Notes under the pieces: generated by a model
What the model saw: only the letters and a program-made list of their open reading frames with translations
What the model was told of the DNA's origin: nothing
Databases searched by the model: none
Made by a program: the position numbers and the translations under genes
DNA from: Roseovarius indicus
Lineage (GTDB): Bacteria > Pseudomonadota > Alphaproteobacteria > Rhodobacterales > Rhodobacteraceae
DNA: 64,000 nt
Direction: 5' to 3'
NCBI RefSeq assembly: GCF_008728195.1
Contig: NZ_CP031598.1
Span: 248,001-312,000 of the forward strand
Part shown: in pieces, positions 19,393 through 28,557 of the stretch
How positions within the stretch are numbered: position 1 is the stretch's first letter
Layout of the letters: the number at the start of each line of letters is the position of its first letter

Positions 19393-19902
19393 ATGACACC
19401 CGATGACCTCATTCTCACCCCGCTCGGCCTGCGCTTCCGCGGGCGCCGCTACCCCTGTACCATCGGGCGGGGCGGGCTGAGCCTCGAGAAGCGCGAAGGC
19501 GACGGGGCGACGCCCATCGGTCAGCACAGAATCGTCGGCATGCTCTACCGTCCCGACCGCATGGCCCGGCCCGTGGCATGGGCAAAACCCATCCGGCCCG
19601 GTGACCTCTGGTCGGACGAGTCGGACGACCCCGACTACAACCAGCTCGTGAAACGGCCCTATGCCGGCTCGCACGAGGTGATGCGGCGGGGCGATCCGCT
19701 TTACGACCTCGTGCTCGTGACCGACTGGAACTGGCCCGACGCACAGCCGGGCCAGGGGTCCTGCATCTTCCTGCACCGCTGGCGCCGGCCGGGATACCCA
19801 ACGGCCGGCTGCGTGGCGTTCCGCCCCGATCACCTCCGCCGGATCGCAGCCGCCATAACCCCGGGCGCGCGGCTGATCATTCGCCCCGGATCGTACCGCT
19901 AA
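19393..19902 (+). CDS. L,D-transpeptidase (YkuD-fold) family protein
   Basis: 169 residues. The catalytic signature is HRWRRPGYPTAGCVAF (about 127-142), matching the His...T-x-G-C-V arrangement of YkuD enzymes with a Thr where Ser is usual. No signal peptide or lipobox is visible with the ATG at 19393, so export is unclear; the upstream extension is not convincing and overlaps benE. Such short YkuD proteins are often annotated as hypothetical in this order. Peptidoglycan cross-linking is an inference from the fold. Confidence 0.78.
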   Translation: MTPDDLILTPLGLRFRGRRYPCTIGRGGLSLEKREGDGATPIGQHRIVGMLYRPDRMARPVAWAKPIRPGDLWSDESDDPDYNQLVKRPYAGSHEVMRRGDPLYDLVLVTDWNWPDAQPGQGSCIFLHRWRRPGYPTAGCVAFRPDHLRRIAAAITPGARLIIRPGSYR

Positions 19903-19908
19903 GGCACG

Positions 19909-20298
19909 CTATTCCGGGAACTTCCGCGCCGCGGTGGCCTTGCCCAGAACGGTGCTGCCCTTTCGCGCGGTGGCCGTCCATTGATAGGTATGCACCTGAC
20001 CCGGAGGGCAAGGGCCCTTGTACTTGAAGATCCCGGCGGGAACCGTGCCGTTCCCCGACATCCGAACCTTGCCACCGCCGTGATTGTATTGCGGTACGTT
20101 CTGGTCCTTCATCCGGAATTCGACCGTTTCGGTCCCGGCCGGCAGGCCGCGCACGACGAAGGCCGGGTTGCCGGTCGTCTTCGCCCGGCCGTTGTTGCAG
20201 GCCGGCGTGTTGCCCCATTGGAAACTGATGGTAAATTCCGCGGCGGCGGTGGTGGCTGAAAGCCCCAGAACCGCGAGCGATAGCAGCAATGCACGCAT
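19909..20298 (-). CDS. Secreted YbhB/YbcL (PEBP)-like protein
   Basis: 129-residue exported protein: signal peptide MRALLLSLAVLGLSATTAAA, then a small beta domain containing FVVRGLPAGTETVEFRMKDQN, YNHGGG and YKGPCPPGQVHTYQWTATA. This layout follows the phosphatidylethanolamine-binding (YbhB) family in shortened form; ligand unknown. The ATG at 20298 follows AGGAG and yields the signal peptide; longer readings do not. Tail-to-tail with the YkuD gene. Confidence 0.72.
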   Translation of the reverse strand: MRALLLSLAVLGLSATTAAAEFTISFQWGNTPACNNGRAKTTGNPAFVVRGLPAGTETVEFRMKDQNVPQYNHGGGKVRMSGNGTVPAGIFKYKGPCPPGQVHTYQWTATARKGSTVLGKATAARKFPE

Positions 20299-20374
20299 CA
20301 AGGTCACTCCTGAAAATGGATCGGTGACCGTAGTATACGCCGAATCCCCGGAATTTCGCATTGCCGAGTGTTAA

Positions 20375-21025
20375 TCAGCCGGTCCGCTCTCCGAAGATCG
20401 CGCTGCCCACCCGCACATGGGTGGCGCCGAAGGAAATTGCCTTTTCGAAATCGCCGCTCATCCCCATCGACAATCCGCTCAGCCCGTTGCGCTCTGCGAT
20501 CTTGGCGAGCAGCGCGAAATGCAGGCTGGCCTCCTCCTCGACCGGCGGGATGCACATCAGGCCCTGCACCGGCAGGTCGAGCGCTCTGCACTCCTCGATG
20601 AAGGCGTCGGCGTCACCGGGCAGGATGCCGGCCTTCTGTTCCTCCTCTCCGGTGTTCACCTGGATGAACAGCTCGGGGCAGTGCCCCTCCTCCTGGGCTA
20701 GCCGCGCCAGCGTCTTGGCAAGCTTCGGGCGATCGACGGAATGGATAGCCTGGAACAGGCCGAACACCTGCCGCGCCTTGTTTGTCTGCAAGGGCCCCAC
20801 CAGGTGCAGGTCGATCCCGTCGAACCGTTCACGGAACTCGGGCCACTTGCCCGCGGCTTCCTGAACGCGATTCTCGCCGAAACAGCGGTGGCCCTCCTCA
20901 AGCACGACCGCGACCCGTTCGTTCGGCTGTTTCTTTGAAACCGCCACCAGGCGCACGCTTCCCTCGGGCCGTCCGGCATCGCGTTCCGCCTCGGCAATCC
21001 GGGCTCGTATGGTATCCAGGCTCAC
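20375..21025 (-). CDS. yggS: YggS-family PLP homeostasis protein
   Basis: 216-residue PLP-binding protein of the YggS/PROSC family, needed for vitamin B6 and amino-acid balance. VRLVAVSKKQP carries the PLP Lys; FGENRVQEAAGKW, HLVGPLQTNKAR, HSVDRPKLAKTL, VNTGEEEQKAG, SMGMSGDFEKAI and VRVGSAIFGER are all present. Start is GTG at 21025 with GGAAGGAAAG upstream, giving the usual length; an ATG further up would add 24 unrelated residues. Confidence 0.95.
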   Translation of the reverse strand: MSLDTIRARIAEAERDAGRPEGSVRLVAVSKKQPNERVAVVLEEGHRCFGENRVQEAAGKWPEFRERFDGIDLHLVGPLQTNKARQVFGLFQAIHSVDRPKLAKTLARLAQEEGHCPELFIQVNTGEEEQKAGILPGDADAFIEECRALDLPVQGLMCIPPVEEEASLHFALLAKIAERNGLSGLSMGMSGDFEKAISFGATHVRVGSAIFGERTG

Positions 21026-21189
21026 GGGCTTTCCTTCCCCTGTATTGTCAGCCAAAGGTCTGCCACAGGGCGCCGCGCTGCACAATCTCTGCCGCACAAG
21101 CGCAAGGGTTTGGCGACATTGGGGTAAACTCCTTGCCCCGGTCCCTGTCGTTGGATAGTAGAGGGGGGAAACAGTGACGGGCGATTAAG

Positions 21190-21672
21190 ATGATCCACCT
21201 CCGTTTGAAAACAGCGCTGCTTGTGCTTCTGTGTGTCGGGCTGACCGCCTCGTGCAGTTCGTTCCGCGACACCAAGGTGCGGGAGAGCGCGTTCGAAGTC
21301 GAGACGGGCCCCGAGGCCGGCAGCGCGGTCGACGACGGCTCAAGCCTTCTGGACATCTTCCGCGGTGGCGGTGCGCAGGTAAAGGTGAACCGCTATTTGT
21401 GGACGGCCGCCCTGCAAACGCTTGATTTCCTTCCGGTTCAAAGCGCCGATCCCTTCACCGGCATCATCACGACCGGCTATGGCCGGCCGCCGGGCGGCGG
21501 GCGTGCCTATCGCGCGACCATCCTGATCAGCGACCCGGCGCTCGATGCCCGCTCGCTGAATGTCGCCCTGCAGACGCAAAGCGGCCCAGTCAGCGCCGGA
21601 ACCCAGCGCGCGGTGGAGGATGCGATTCTCGCCCGGGCCCGTCAGCTTCGGGTCCAGGCCAAGAAATTCTGA
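21190..21672 (+). CDS. DUF3576 lipoprotein
   Basis: 160-residue predicted lipoprotein: signal peptide with lipobox LTASC (lipidated Cys near residue 22) followed by a DUF3576 domain (VNRYLWTAALQTLDFLPVQ, DPFTGIITTGYG, APEG-like basic C-terminus). The family is commonly linked with leuS-lptE in alphaproteobacteria, which suggests an envelope role; the biochemical function is unknown. Here a GT4 gene on the other strand separates it from leuS. Confidence 0.85.
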   Translation: MIHLRLKTALLVLLCVGLTASCSSFRDTKVRESAFEVETGPEAGSAVDDGSSLLDIFRGGGAQVKVNRYLWTAALQTLDFLPVQSADPFTGIITTGYGRPPGGGRAYRATILISDPALDARSLNVALQTQSGPVSAGTQRAVEDAILARARQLRVQAKKF

Positions 21673-21690
21673 TCGCCGGGCGTTGAAAGT

Positions 21691-22950
21691 TCAGTCGCGG
21701 GGCGGGCCCGGGGGCTCGCTTCGCATGACTGAATCGACCCAGGAAAGCTGCCGCGGCAGGCAGGTCTTCTGCAAATCGTAGTCGTCGATCATCAGCCGGC
21801 GGGCCGCCCGGCCCAAGGCGCGGCGCTGCTCTTCGTCATCAAGCAGTTCGCAGACCCGGTCAACCAGCGCCTCCTGATCGAAGAAATCCACCAGCCGTCC
21901 GGTCTCGCCATCGCGAATCACCTCGCGCACCGGGGCGGTGCCGCTGGCCACGATGGCCGCCTCGCAACTCATCGCCTCCATCAGGCTCCAGCTCAGGACG
22001 AACGGGTAGGTCAGGTAAACATGCACCCGGCTGACCTGCAGCAGTTGCACGAATTTGCTGTAGGGGATGCGGCCAAGGAAATGCACGCGGTCCCAGTCTT
22101 TCGTGGCGATGCGCCCGCGCACCTCGTCGATGAAGATCTGTTTCCATGTCTGCCCCTTGGGTGGCTGGGCGCCATAGCTCACCTCGTCGCCACCGACGAT
22201 CAGAACCTTGGCGTTCGGCCGTTCCTTCAGCAGCCGGGGCAGGGCGCGCATGAAGACGTGATAGCCGCGATAGGGCTCGAGGTTGCGGTTCACGAAAGTG
22301 ATGACCTCGTCGTCGCGCGTGACGTCGAGATCGCCGATCTCCAGCCGCACAGCGGGGTTCGCGCTGGCGGTCTTAGTATCGATGCCGTCATGGCAAACGG
22401 TGATCTTGTCGCGAAACTCGGGCGGGAAGGTGTCGGCCTGGAAGCTCGTCGGGCTGATACCGGCCGTCGCCGTTGGGAAATGCAGATGATTGTTGATGTT
22501 TTTCATCCGGATGCGCAGCGGCTGCAACTCCGTGTCCGATTGCTCGAACTCCGGATCGAAGTTCAAATGCGGATGACCCGACCGGTGATATAGCTCGCAG
22601 TAAAGCCCGATACGGGCGTCGGGCCAGACGTCATGCAGGAACATCGCCTCGCCCCAGCCCGGATGCGCAAGGATCAGGTCGGGCACAAAGCCGTTGTCCC
22701 GCAGCTTGCGCGCCGCAAGGAAACACGCCTGCCCACGCGTGACCTTGCTGTCGAGATCAAGCAGCCACGGATGCACGTTCTGCACGCCACGGTCGGGCAG
22801 GGCATAGGGCAGCACCTTCACACCCTTCCACGTGGTCGGTTCCTTGACGCGCAGGGTGAGCGACACGCACTGGTGCCCCTTCGATGCCAGGAGCGGAGCC
22901 AGGTGCTTGTACTGGCCCGGAAAATTCTGGTGAATGAAAAGGATATTCAT
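21691..22950 (-). CDS. Glycosyltransferase family 4 protein
   Basis: 419-residue GT-B-fold glycosyltransferase. N-terminal domain starts NILFIHQNFPGQYKHLAP; the C-terminal nucleotide-sugar domain holds VTFVNRNLEPYRGYHVFMRA, VHFLGRIPYSKFVQLL and LSWSLMEAMSCEAAIVAS with the conserved Glu, plus GTAPVREVIRDGETGRLVD. No signal peptide. Donor and acceptor unknown; surface polysaccharide synthesis is the usual role. It is transcribed against its neighbours and divergent from leuS, so it looks inserted between DUF3576 and leuS. Confidence 0.9.
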   Translation of the reverse strand: MNILFIHQNFPGQYKHLAPLLASKGHQCVSLTLRVKEPTTWKGVKVLPYALPDRGVQNVHPWLLDLDSKVTRGQACFLAARKLRDNGFVPDLILAHPGWGEAMFLHDVWPDARIGLYCELYHRSGHPHLNFDPEFEQSDTELQPLRIRMKNINNHLHFPTATAGISPTSFQADTFPPEFRDKITVCHDGIDTKTASANPAVRLEIGDLDVTRDDEVITFVNRNLEPYRGYHVFMRALPRLLKERPNAKVLIVGGDEVSYGAQPPKGQTWKQIFIDEVRGRIATKDWDRVHFLGRIPYSKFVQLLQVSRVHVYLTYPFVLSWSLMEAMSCEAAIVASGTAPVREVIRDGETGRLVDFFDQEALVDRVCELLDDEEQRRALGRAARRLMIDDYDLQKTCLPRQLSWVDSVMRSEPPGPPRD

Positions 22951-23099
22951 CGTAATGGCTGCCCGCTCGTCTTTTTCCCCTTATAGGCCCGCACATTCCG
23001 GCTGCAAAGACACGCATTTTTCAGCCATCCACACTGGACCCTCGCGCGCTCTGCGCCTATCACCCCAGAGGATCAGACAGATGTAAGGACGGGCAGGCC

Positions 23100-25664
23100 A
23101 TGTCGCGCTACTCCGCCGCCGAAATCGAAGCCAAGTGGCAACAGGCCTGGGACAAGGCCGAGGTGTTCCGCGCCGAGCGGACACAGGATAAACCCAAGTA
23201 CTACGTGCTCGAGATGTTCCCGTATCCCTCGGGCCGCATCCACATGGGCCACGTGCGCAACTACACGATGGGCGACGTGATCGCCCGGCACAGGCTGGCG
23301 ACCGGGCACAACGTGCTGCACCCGATGGGGTGGGACGCGTTCGGTATGCCGGCCGAGAACGCGGCGATGGCCTCGGGTGGCCACCCGAAAGACTGGACCT
23401 ATGGCAACATCGCCGACATGCGCGGCCAGATGAAACCGCTGGGCCTGTCGATCGACTGGACCCGCGAATTCGCCACCTGCGACCCGGAATATTACGGCCA
23501 GCAACAGGCGCTGTTCCTCGATTTCCTCGAGAAGGGCCTCGTCTACCGCAAGAACGCCGTGGTCAACTGGGACCCGGTCGATATGACCGTGCTCGCCAAC
23601 GAACAGGTGATCGACGGCAAGGGCTGGCGCTCGGGTGCCGATGTCGAGCGGCGTGAGCTCACCCAGTGGTTCTTCAAGATTTCCGACTTCTCGGAAGAGC
23701 TTCTGGAGGCGCTCGACGGGCTCGACAACTGGCCTGCCAAGGTGCGGCTCATGCAGGAGAACTGGATCGGCAAGTCGCGCGGGCTTCAGTTCAGTTTCGA
23801 GCGCACCGATGGCGGCGAGATCGAGGTCTACACCACCCGGCCTGACACGCTTCTGGGCGCCTCCTTCATCGGCATTTCGCCCGATCACCCGCTGGCCAAG
23901 GAACTGGCGGAGAGCAACCCCGAGGTGGCCGCGTTCCGCGCCGAGTGTTCCAAGGGCGGCACCACGGAAGAGGCGCTGGAGAAGGCCGAGAAGCTGGGCT
24001 TCGATACCGGGCTGACCGTCAAGCACCCGCTCGACCCGAATTGGGAGCTGCCGGTCTGGATCGCCAATTTCATCCTGATGGATTATGGCACCGGCGCGAT
24101 CTTCGGCTGCCCGGCCCATGACCAGCGCGACCTCGATTTCTGCCGCAAGTACGACTTGCCGGTGATCGACACCTTCTTCGCGATGGATGACCAAACGCCG
24201 GTCGCGACTGAAGCTTTCGTGCCGCCCAAGACCGACAAGGTGAAATGGGTGAACCATTTCGCCGGCATAGACGTGGCAACCGGTCAGGAGGCGATCGACG
24301 CCACCATCGACTATGCCGAAAAGAACGGCTGGGGCACAGGTGTAACCAAGTTCCGCCTGCGCGACTGGGGGCTCAGCCGCCAGCGCTACTGGGGTTGCCC
24401 GATCCCGGTGGTGCATTGCGAGACCTGCGGCGTGGTGCCGGAGAAGAAGGAGAACCTCCCCGTCGAACTGCCTTACGACGAGGACGGCAAACCGATCGAC
24501 TTCGCCACCCCCGGCAACCCGCTCGACCGTCACCCGACATGGCGCGACTGTGCCTGCCCGAAATGCGGCGCCCCGGCCAAGCGCGAGACCGACACGATGG
24601 ACACGTTCGTCGACAGCTCGTGGTACTTCGCTCGCTTCACCGCGCCCCGCGCCGAGACGCCGACCGATATGGTCGAGGCCGAGTACTGGATGAATGTCGA
24701 CCAGTATATCGGCGGCATCGAGCACGCGATCCTGCACCTGCTCTATTCGCGGTTTTTCGCCCGGGCGATGCATATCTGCGGCCACCTGCCCGAGAAGGCG
24801 ATCGAGCCGTTTGACGCGCTTTTCACGCAGGGGATGGTGACGCACGCCATTTACCAGACGAAGGATGACAAGGGCCGTGCGGTCTACCACTTCCCCGAAG
24901 ACGTGGAAGAAGGTGATGGCGGTATGCGTCTCAAGGCGACGGGCGAGGCGGTGGAAATCGTCCCCTCCGCCAAGATGTCGAAATCGAAAAAGAACGTGGT
25001 CGACCCGGTCAACATCATTCAGGAGTTCGGCGCCGACACCGCGCGCTGGTTCGTTCTCTCCGACAGTCCGCCCGAGCGCGATGTCGAATGGACGGCAGCG
25101 GGCGCCGAGGCAGCGTTCAAGCACCTGTCCCGCGTCCACCGCATCGTCACCGAGATCGCCGTCAGCACCGAGGCGGCCACGCCAGAGGCCGACGAGGCGC
25201 TCCGGCGCGAGATGCACAAGACCATCCACGACGTGACTGGCGGGGTCGAAAGCTTCGGCTTCAACGCCGCCATCGCCAAGCTTTACGCCTTCACCAACAC
25301 GCTGGCCCGCTCGCAGGCCGGGGCGGAGGCCAAACGCGAGGCGGCGGTGACGCTCGTGCAACTGATGTCGCCGATGACGCCACATTTGTCCGAGGAGCTC
25401 TGGTCAACGCTGGGGCAGGAAGGGCTTGTCACCACCGCCAAATGGCCCGTGGCCGAGGAGGCGATGCTGGTCGACGATACCATCACGATGCCGATCCAGA
25501 TCAACGGCAAGCGCCGGGCGGAAATCGAGGTTCCCAAGGACATGGACAAGGCAGAGGTTGAAAAAGCCGCGCTGTCGAACGATGCTGTCATCAGGTCGCT
25601 GGATGGGGCCCAGCCCAAGAAGGTTATCGTCGTCCCCGGTCGGATCGTGAATGTCGTCGTTTAA
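23100..25664 (+). CDS. leuS: Leucyl-tRNA synthetase
   Basis: Class Ia aminoacyl-tRNA synthetase, 854 residues. HIGH-type motif [15 protein letters not shown] near residue 42, editing domain (CP1) with [14 protein letters not shown] and a [15 protein letters not shown] segment, zinc-like cysteines around CETCGVV and CPKCGAP, and the KMSKS motif [14 protein letters not shown]. The C-terminal anticodon-binding domain is complete. It overlaps the start of lptE by 14 bp. Confidence 0.98.
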   Translation: MSRYSAAEIEAKWQQAWDKAEVFRAERTQDKPKYYVLEMFPYPSGRIHMGHVRNYTMGDVIARHRLATGHNVLHPMGWDAFGMPAENAAMASGGHPKDWTYGNIADMRGQMKPLGLSIDWTREFATCDPEYYGQQQALFLDFLEKGLVYRKNAVVNWDPVDMTVLANEQVIDGKGWRSGADVERRELTQWFFKISDFSEELLEALDGLDNWPAKVRLMQENWIGKSRGLQFSFERTDGGEIEVYTTRPDTLLGASFIGISPDHPLAKELAESNPEVAAFRAECSKGGTTEEALEKAEKLGFDTGLTVKHPLDPNWELPVWIANFILMDYGTGAIFGCPAHDQRDLDFCRKYDLPVIDTFFAMDDQTPVATEAFVPPKTDKVKWVNHFAGIDVATGQEAIDATIDYAEKNGWGTGVTKFRLRDWGLSRQRYWGCPIPVVHCETCGVVPEKKENLPVELPYDEDGKPIDFATPGNPLDRHPTWRDCACPKCGAPAKRETDTMDTFVDSSWYFARFTAPRAETPTDMVEAEYWMNVDQYIGGIEHAILHLLYSRFFARAMHICGHLPEKAIEPFDALFTQGMVTHAIYQTKDDKGRAVYHFPEDVEEGDGGMRLKATGEAVEIVPSAKMSKSKKNVVDPVNIIQEFGADTARWFVLSDSPPERDVEWTAAGAEAAFKHLSRVHRIVTEIAVSTEAATPEADEALRREMHKTIHDVTGGVESFGFNAAIAKLYAFTNTLARSQAGAEAKREAAVTLVQLMSPMTPHLSEELWSTLGQEGLVTTAKWPVAEEAMLVDDTITMPIQINGKRRAEIEVPKDMDKAEVEKAALSNDAVIRSLDGAQPKKVIVVPGRIVNVVV

Positions 25665-26139
25665 CCGCCGTCTTTTCCTGTTGTCGGGCGCCGCTTTGGC
25701 CGGTTGCGGGTTCACGCCTGCCTATGGCCCTGGCGGGGCGGCGACCCGGTTGCAGAACGCGGTGCTGGTGGACGAGCCCGACAGCCGTCCGGGCTACCTC
25801 CTGACCCGCCGGTTCGAGGAACGGCTGGGCCGGGCCAACCCGGGGCGCTATGCGCTGTCCTACTCGATCGTCATCACCGAGAATGCCATCGCGATCTCGT
25901 CGAACAACGTCATCACCCGCTACAACATGCTGGGCAAGGTGACCTTCGCGCTGCGCGATATCGACACCGACAAGGTTCTGACCAGCGGCAAGGCCGACAG
26001 TTTCACCAGCTATTCTGCGTCCGGCACCACCGTCGCCACACAGGCCGCGAAACGCGATGCAGAGGCGCGGCTGATGACCATTCTCACCGACATGATCATC
26101 ACCCGGCTGACAGCCGAGGCCGGCACGCTGCCCGCATGA
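25651..26139 (+). CDS. lptE: LPS-assembly lipoprotein LptE
   Basis: 162 residues. The N-terminus [20 protein letters not shown] is a lipoprotein signal with lipobox [14 protein letters not shown] after the Cys is typical of alphaproteobacterial LptE (RlpB). It plugs the LptD outer-membrane translocon. The start lies inside the leuS 3' end and the stop overlaps the holA start, so leuS-lptE-holA are tightly coupled. Confidence 0.93.
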   Translation: MSSFNRRLFLLSGAALAGCGFTPAYGPGGAATRLQNAVLVDEPDSRPGYLLTRRFEERLGRANPGRYALSYSIVITENAIAISSNNVITRYNMLGKVTFALRDIDTDKVLTSGKADSFTSYSASGTTVATQAAKRDAEARLMTILTDMIITRLTAEAGTLPA

Positions 26140-27161
26140 AACTGAGCCCGCGCGACGCGCCCGGCTATTTCGCCCGGCCCGAAACGAACCGGGCGGGGCT
26201 GCTGATCTATGGCAATGACGCGATGCGCGTGGCCATGCGGCGGCAGGAGGTGATCAAGGCGCTGATCGGCCCGCAGGGCGAGGAAGAGATGCGCCTGACC
26301 CGGATGAACGCGGCCGAGCTGCGCAAGGACCCGGCGATGCTGCTTGATGCGGTGAAGGCGCAGGGGTTCTTTCCGGGGCCGCGCGTGGCCTTCGTGGAAG
26401 ACGCCAATGACAACGTCGCGGGGCCGGTGACCGATGCCCTGACGGACTGGCGCGAGGGCGACGCGCAGGTCGTGGTGACCGCCGGGCAGCTCAAGGCCAC
26501 GTCGAAGCTGCGCAAGCTGTTCGAGGGCCACAAGAACGCCTATGCCGTTGCAATCTATGACGATCCTCCGTCGCGGGCCGAGATCGAGGGCGTTCTGAAA
26601 CAGGCCGGTCTGACCGATGTCGGCAACGAGGCGATGCGCGATCTGACGGCCCTGTCGCGGGAGCTCGACCCCGGCGATTTCCGCCAGACGATCGAGAAAC
26701 TGTCGCTCTACAAGCTCGGCGACGACCAGCCTGTCGGCCCCGAAGATGTCGCCGCCTGCGCGCCCGCGTCGACCGAAGCCGAGATGGACGACGTGCTGCA
26801 TATCGTGGCCGAGGCGCGGCCCGGAGAGATCGGGCCGGTGATGAAACGCCTGCGGGCACAGGGGGTGCAGCCGGTCGGCCTCTGCATGGCGGCCTCGCGC
26901 CATTTCCGCACGCTCTATGCCGCCGCGTCCGACCCGGGCGGGCCGGCGCAGGGGATCGCGCGGGTGCGCCCGCCGGTCTTCGGGCCGCGGCGCGACCGGA
27001 TGCAGCGGCAGGCCCAGGCCTGGGGGGCGGCGAAGCTGGAAGAGGCGGTGACCCTGCTCACCGACACCGACCTGCGGTTGCGCTCGGCCGGGCAGACGGC
27101 GCCGGACATGGCGCTGGTGGAGCGGACGTTGATCCGGCTGGCGATGATGGTGCGGCGCTGA
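26136..27161 (+). CDS. holA: DNA polymerase III delta subunit HolA
   Basis: Clamp-loader subunit of 341 residues. N-terminal AAA+-like domain begins with LSPRDAPGYFARPETNRAGLLIYG; DAVKAQGFFPGPRVAFVEDAND and VVVTAGQLKATSKLRKLFEG follow, then the lid and the C-terminal helical collar domain with PVGLCMAASRHFRTLY. ATGA overlap with lptE sets the start. Last gene of this operon; beyond it composition and gene style change. Confidence 0.94.
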   Translation: MKLSPRDAPGYFARPETNRAGLLIYGNDAMRVAMRRQEVIKALIGPQGEEEMRLTRMNAAELRKDPAMLLDAVKAQGFFPGPRVAFVEDANDNVAGPVTDALTDWREGDAQVVVTAGQLKATSKLRKLFEGHKNAYAVAIYDDPPSRAEIEGVLKQAGLTDVGNEAMRDLTALSRELDPGDFRQTIEKLSLYKLGDDQPVGPEDVAACAPASTEAEMDDVLHIVAEARPGEIGPVMKRLRAQGVQPVGLCMAASRHFRTLYAAASDPGGPAQGIARVRPPVFGPRRDRMQRQAQAWGAAKLEEAVTLLTDTDLRLRSAGQTAPDMALVERTLIRLAMMVRR

Positions 27162-27209
27162 GGCGGGCGAATCAGGGTTAATGGCCCGAAATTGCACGTT
27201 TTTCCGATA

Positions 27210-27260
27210 TCGGTATCGCGTCGGTATTACGTCGGTATTTTGTCGGTGTTTTTTCGGTGG
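27210..27260 (+). repeat. 11-bp-periodic TCGGTAT array, copy A (5 units)
   Basis: Heptamers TCGGTAT, TCGGTAT, TCGGTAT, TCGGTGT and TCGGTGG start at 27210, 27221, 27232, 27243 and 27254, exactly 11 bp apart with 4-bp spacers. The array lies between holA and the alanine-rich orphan gene, 64-114 bp before that gene's start. It is followed by GGTTAACGCGCCGTGCG (27270-27286), a string that also follows copy C. Confidence 0.85.
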
Positions 27261-27323
27261 GAGGGCTTGGTTAACGCGCCGTGCGCTGGACTTGGCGAGA
27301 ACGGCGGGGCAGGCTGCTCGGGG

Positions 27324-28490
27324 ATGGTGGAGATTGCAGATATCGAGGATCGGGAGAGCCTGGAGGCGTGGCTGAAGGATCAGCCGCGCGAGGTGGCTGT
27401 CTGGATCGCATTGCGGGCGGCGGCGCGGGTGTTGCCGGTGTGGTGGGATGCGGTGCTGACTGATGACTGGGCGCACAAACGTGATTTGACGGCCCTGCCG
27501 GTTCTGCGCAGCCTGTTGCTATCTTCGGTTGCGGCGGTTGGACCAACCGAAGATAGCAACGCCACCGCCCACGCCGCCGACCGCGCCGCCTACGCCGCCC
27601 GCGCGGCCCGCGCTGCCGCCGACGTCACCGCCGACGCCACCGCCCACGCCGCCGCCCGCGCGGCCCGCGCCGCCGCCCACGCCGCCGCCGACGCCGACCG
27701 CGCCGCCTACGCCGCCGCCTACGCCGCTGCCGCCGCCGCCGACGCTGCTGCCGACAGCGACTTAGTCTGGGCTGCCATCAGACTGGATGTAGAACAGACG
27801 GCGGGGGGCTATGTGCCTGACACCTTGGCGCTGTGGCCGGATAGTAAGGGGCCGCTGGAGGAGCAATGGCGGGCGATCGTTTGGCAGGTGACCAATTCCG
27901 AGGAGGCTGAAGGCTGGCAGTTCTGGATAGAGTGGTACGACGCCCTGCTCGACGGTCGCCCCATGCTGGGCGATGCGGCGCGCACGTGGGAGATGTTGGA
28001 GGAGATTGCCCTGATTGACGACGCGACATGGGACGCGGGGCCGGAGGTGGTGAATCCGGTGATCCGGGAGATTTGGGATCTTTACCGGCTACGCGAAGAG
28101 GTGGCGGCCTTGTGCGCCGAAAAGGAGCAATTGCTGGCGGGCAGGGCATCTGCCGAGGCACGGTCGCACAATCAGCCGCCGGAACTGGTCGATACCGAAC
28201 CGGAAATGGCGCGGCAGGTCGAGGTTATCTGGGCCGGGCTGGACGCGGCGCAGGATGAGCTTGAGCAGGAGGTGCCGGACAAGCACGTGCTGCAACGCAC
28301 CGCCGAGGAAATGCTGGCTGCACTCAAAGCGGTTGCCGGGTATTGTGCAAAGGTGGGTGATGCGGTCGTGATGTCGGCTGCCAAGGTCGGCGGCGGCGCG
28401 GTCGGCACCGCTATCTTGGATCACGTCGCAAACAATGGCCGACTGTTCCAGTTCGCCAAGGACCTCTTTCAGTACGCCGTTGGCGGGTGA
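27324..28490 (+). CDS. Orphan alanine-rich repeat protein, unknown function
   Basis: 388 residues from the ATG at 27324. Residues 1-75 form an N-terminal domain (IADIEDRESLEAWLKDQPRE, WIALRAAARVLPVWWDAV). About 80-145 is a low-complexity helical tract built from A-A-x-A-A-[RHDY] units. Then comes a tryptophan-rich segment (EGWQFWIEWYDALLDGRP, TWEMLEEIALID), an HNQPPEL linker near residue 281, an acidic coiled-coil-like stretch and a glycine/alanine C-terminus (VGGGAVGTAILDHV). From memory, similar proteins with variable Ala tracts occur in other Rhodobacteraceae; no function is known to me. No signal peptide. It sits alone behind array A. Confidence 0.75.
   Translation: MVEIADIEDRESLEAWLKDQPREVAVWIALRAAARVLPVWWDAVLTDDWAHKRDLTALPVLRSLLLSSVAAVGPTEDSNATAHAADRAAYAARAARAAADVTADATAHAAARAARAAAHAAADADRAAYAAAYAAAAAADAAADSDLVWAAIRLDVEQTAGGYVPDTLALWPDSKGPLEEQWRAIVWQVTNSEEAEGWQFWIEWYDALLDGRPMLGDAARTWEMLEEIALIDDATWDAGPEVVNPVIREIWDLYRLREEVAALCAEKEQLLAGRASAEARSHNQPPELVDTEPEMARQVEVIWAGLDAAQDELEQEVPDKHVLQRTAEEMLAALKAVAGYCAKVGDAVVMSAAKVGGGAVGTAILDHVANNGRLFQFAKDLFQYAVGG
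27515..27560. repeat. Perfect 17-bp inverted repeat inside the Ala-rich gene
   Basis: Arms 27515-27531 and 27544-27560 are exact reverse complements, 12-nt loop between. It lies in the coding frame at the junction between the N-terminal domain and the alanine tract, encoding residues of the LLLSSVAAVGPTEDSN region. A hairpin this long within a coding sequence is unusual. Confidence 0.9.
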
Positions 28491-28557
28491 GCCGGCGCAG
28501 GTCTTGGGATTGTAAGGTGTATACACCTGACCGATTGCCCCTGTTGATGTCGCTCCC

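Noticed and set aside
23073..25385. 770-codon open frame on the minus strand opposite leuS
   Set aside because: Antisense shadow of leucyl-tRNA synthetase; Arg/His/Val-rich, no motifs.
27210..27260. Plasmid-type iteron origin at the TCGGTAT arrays
   Set aside because: Period 11 bp is shorter than usual iterons, no rep gene or AT-rich melting region is present, and similar arrays occur at three unrelated chromosomal loci.
27529..27765. Pro/Thr-rich frame overlapping the alanine tract
   Set aside because: Alternative frame of the low-complexity tract; no ribosome site and it ends with the tract.
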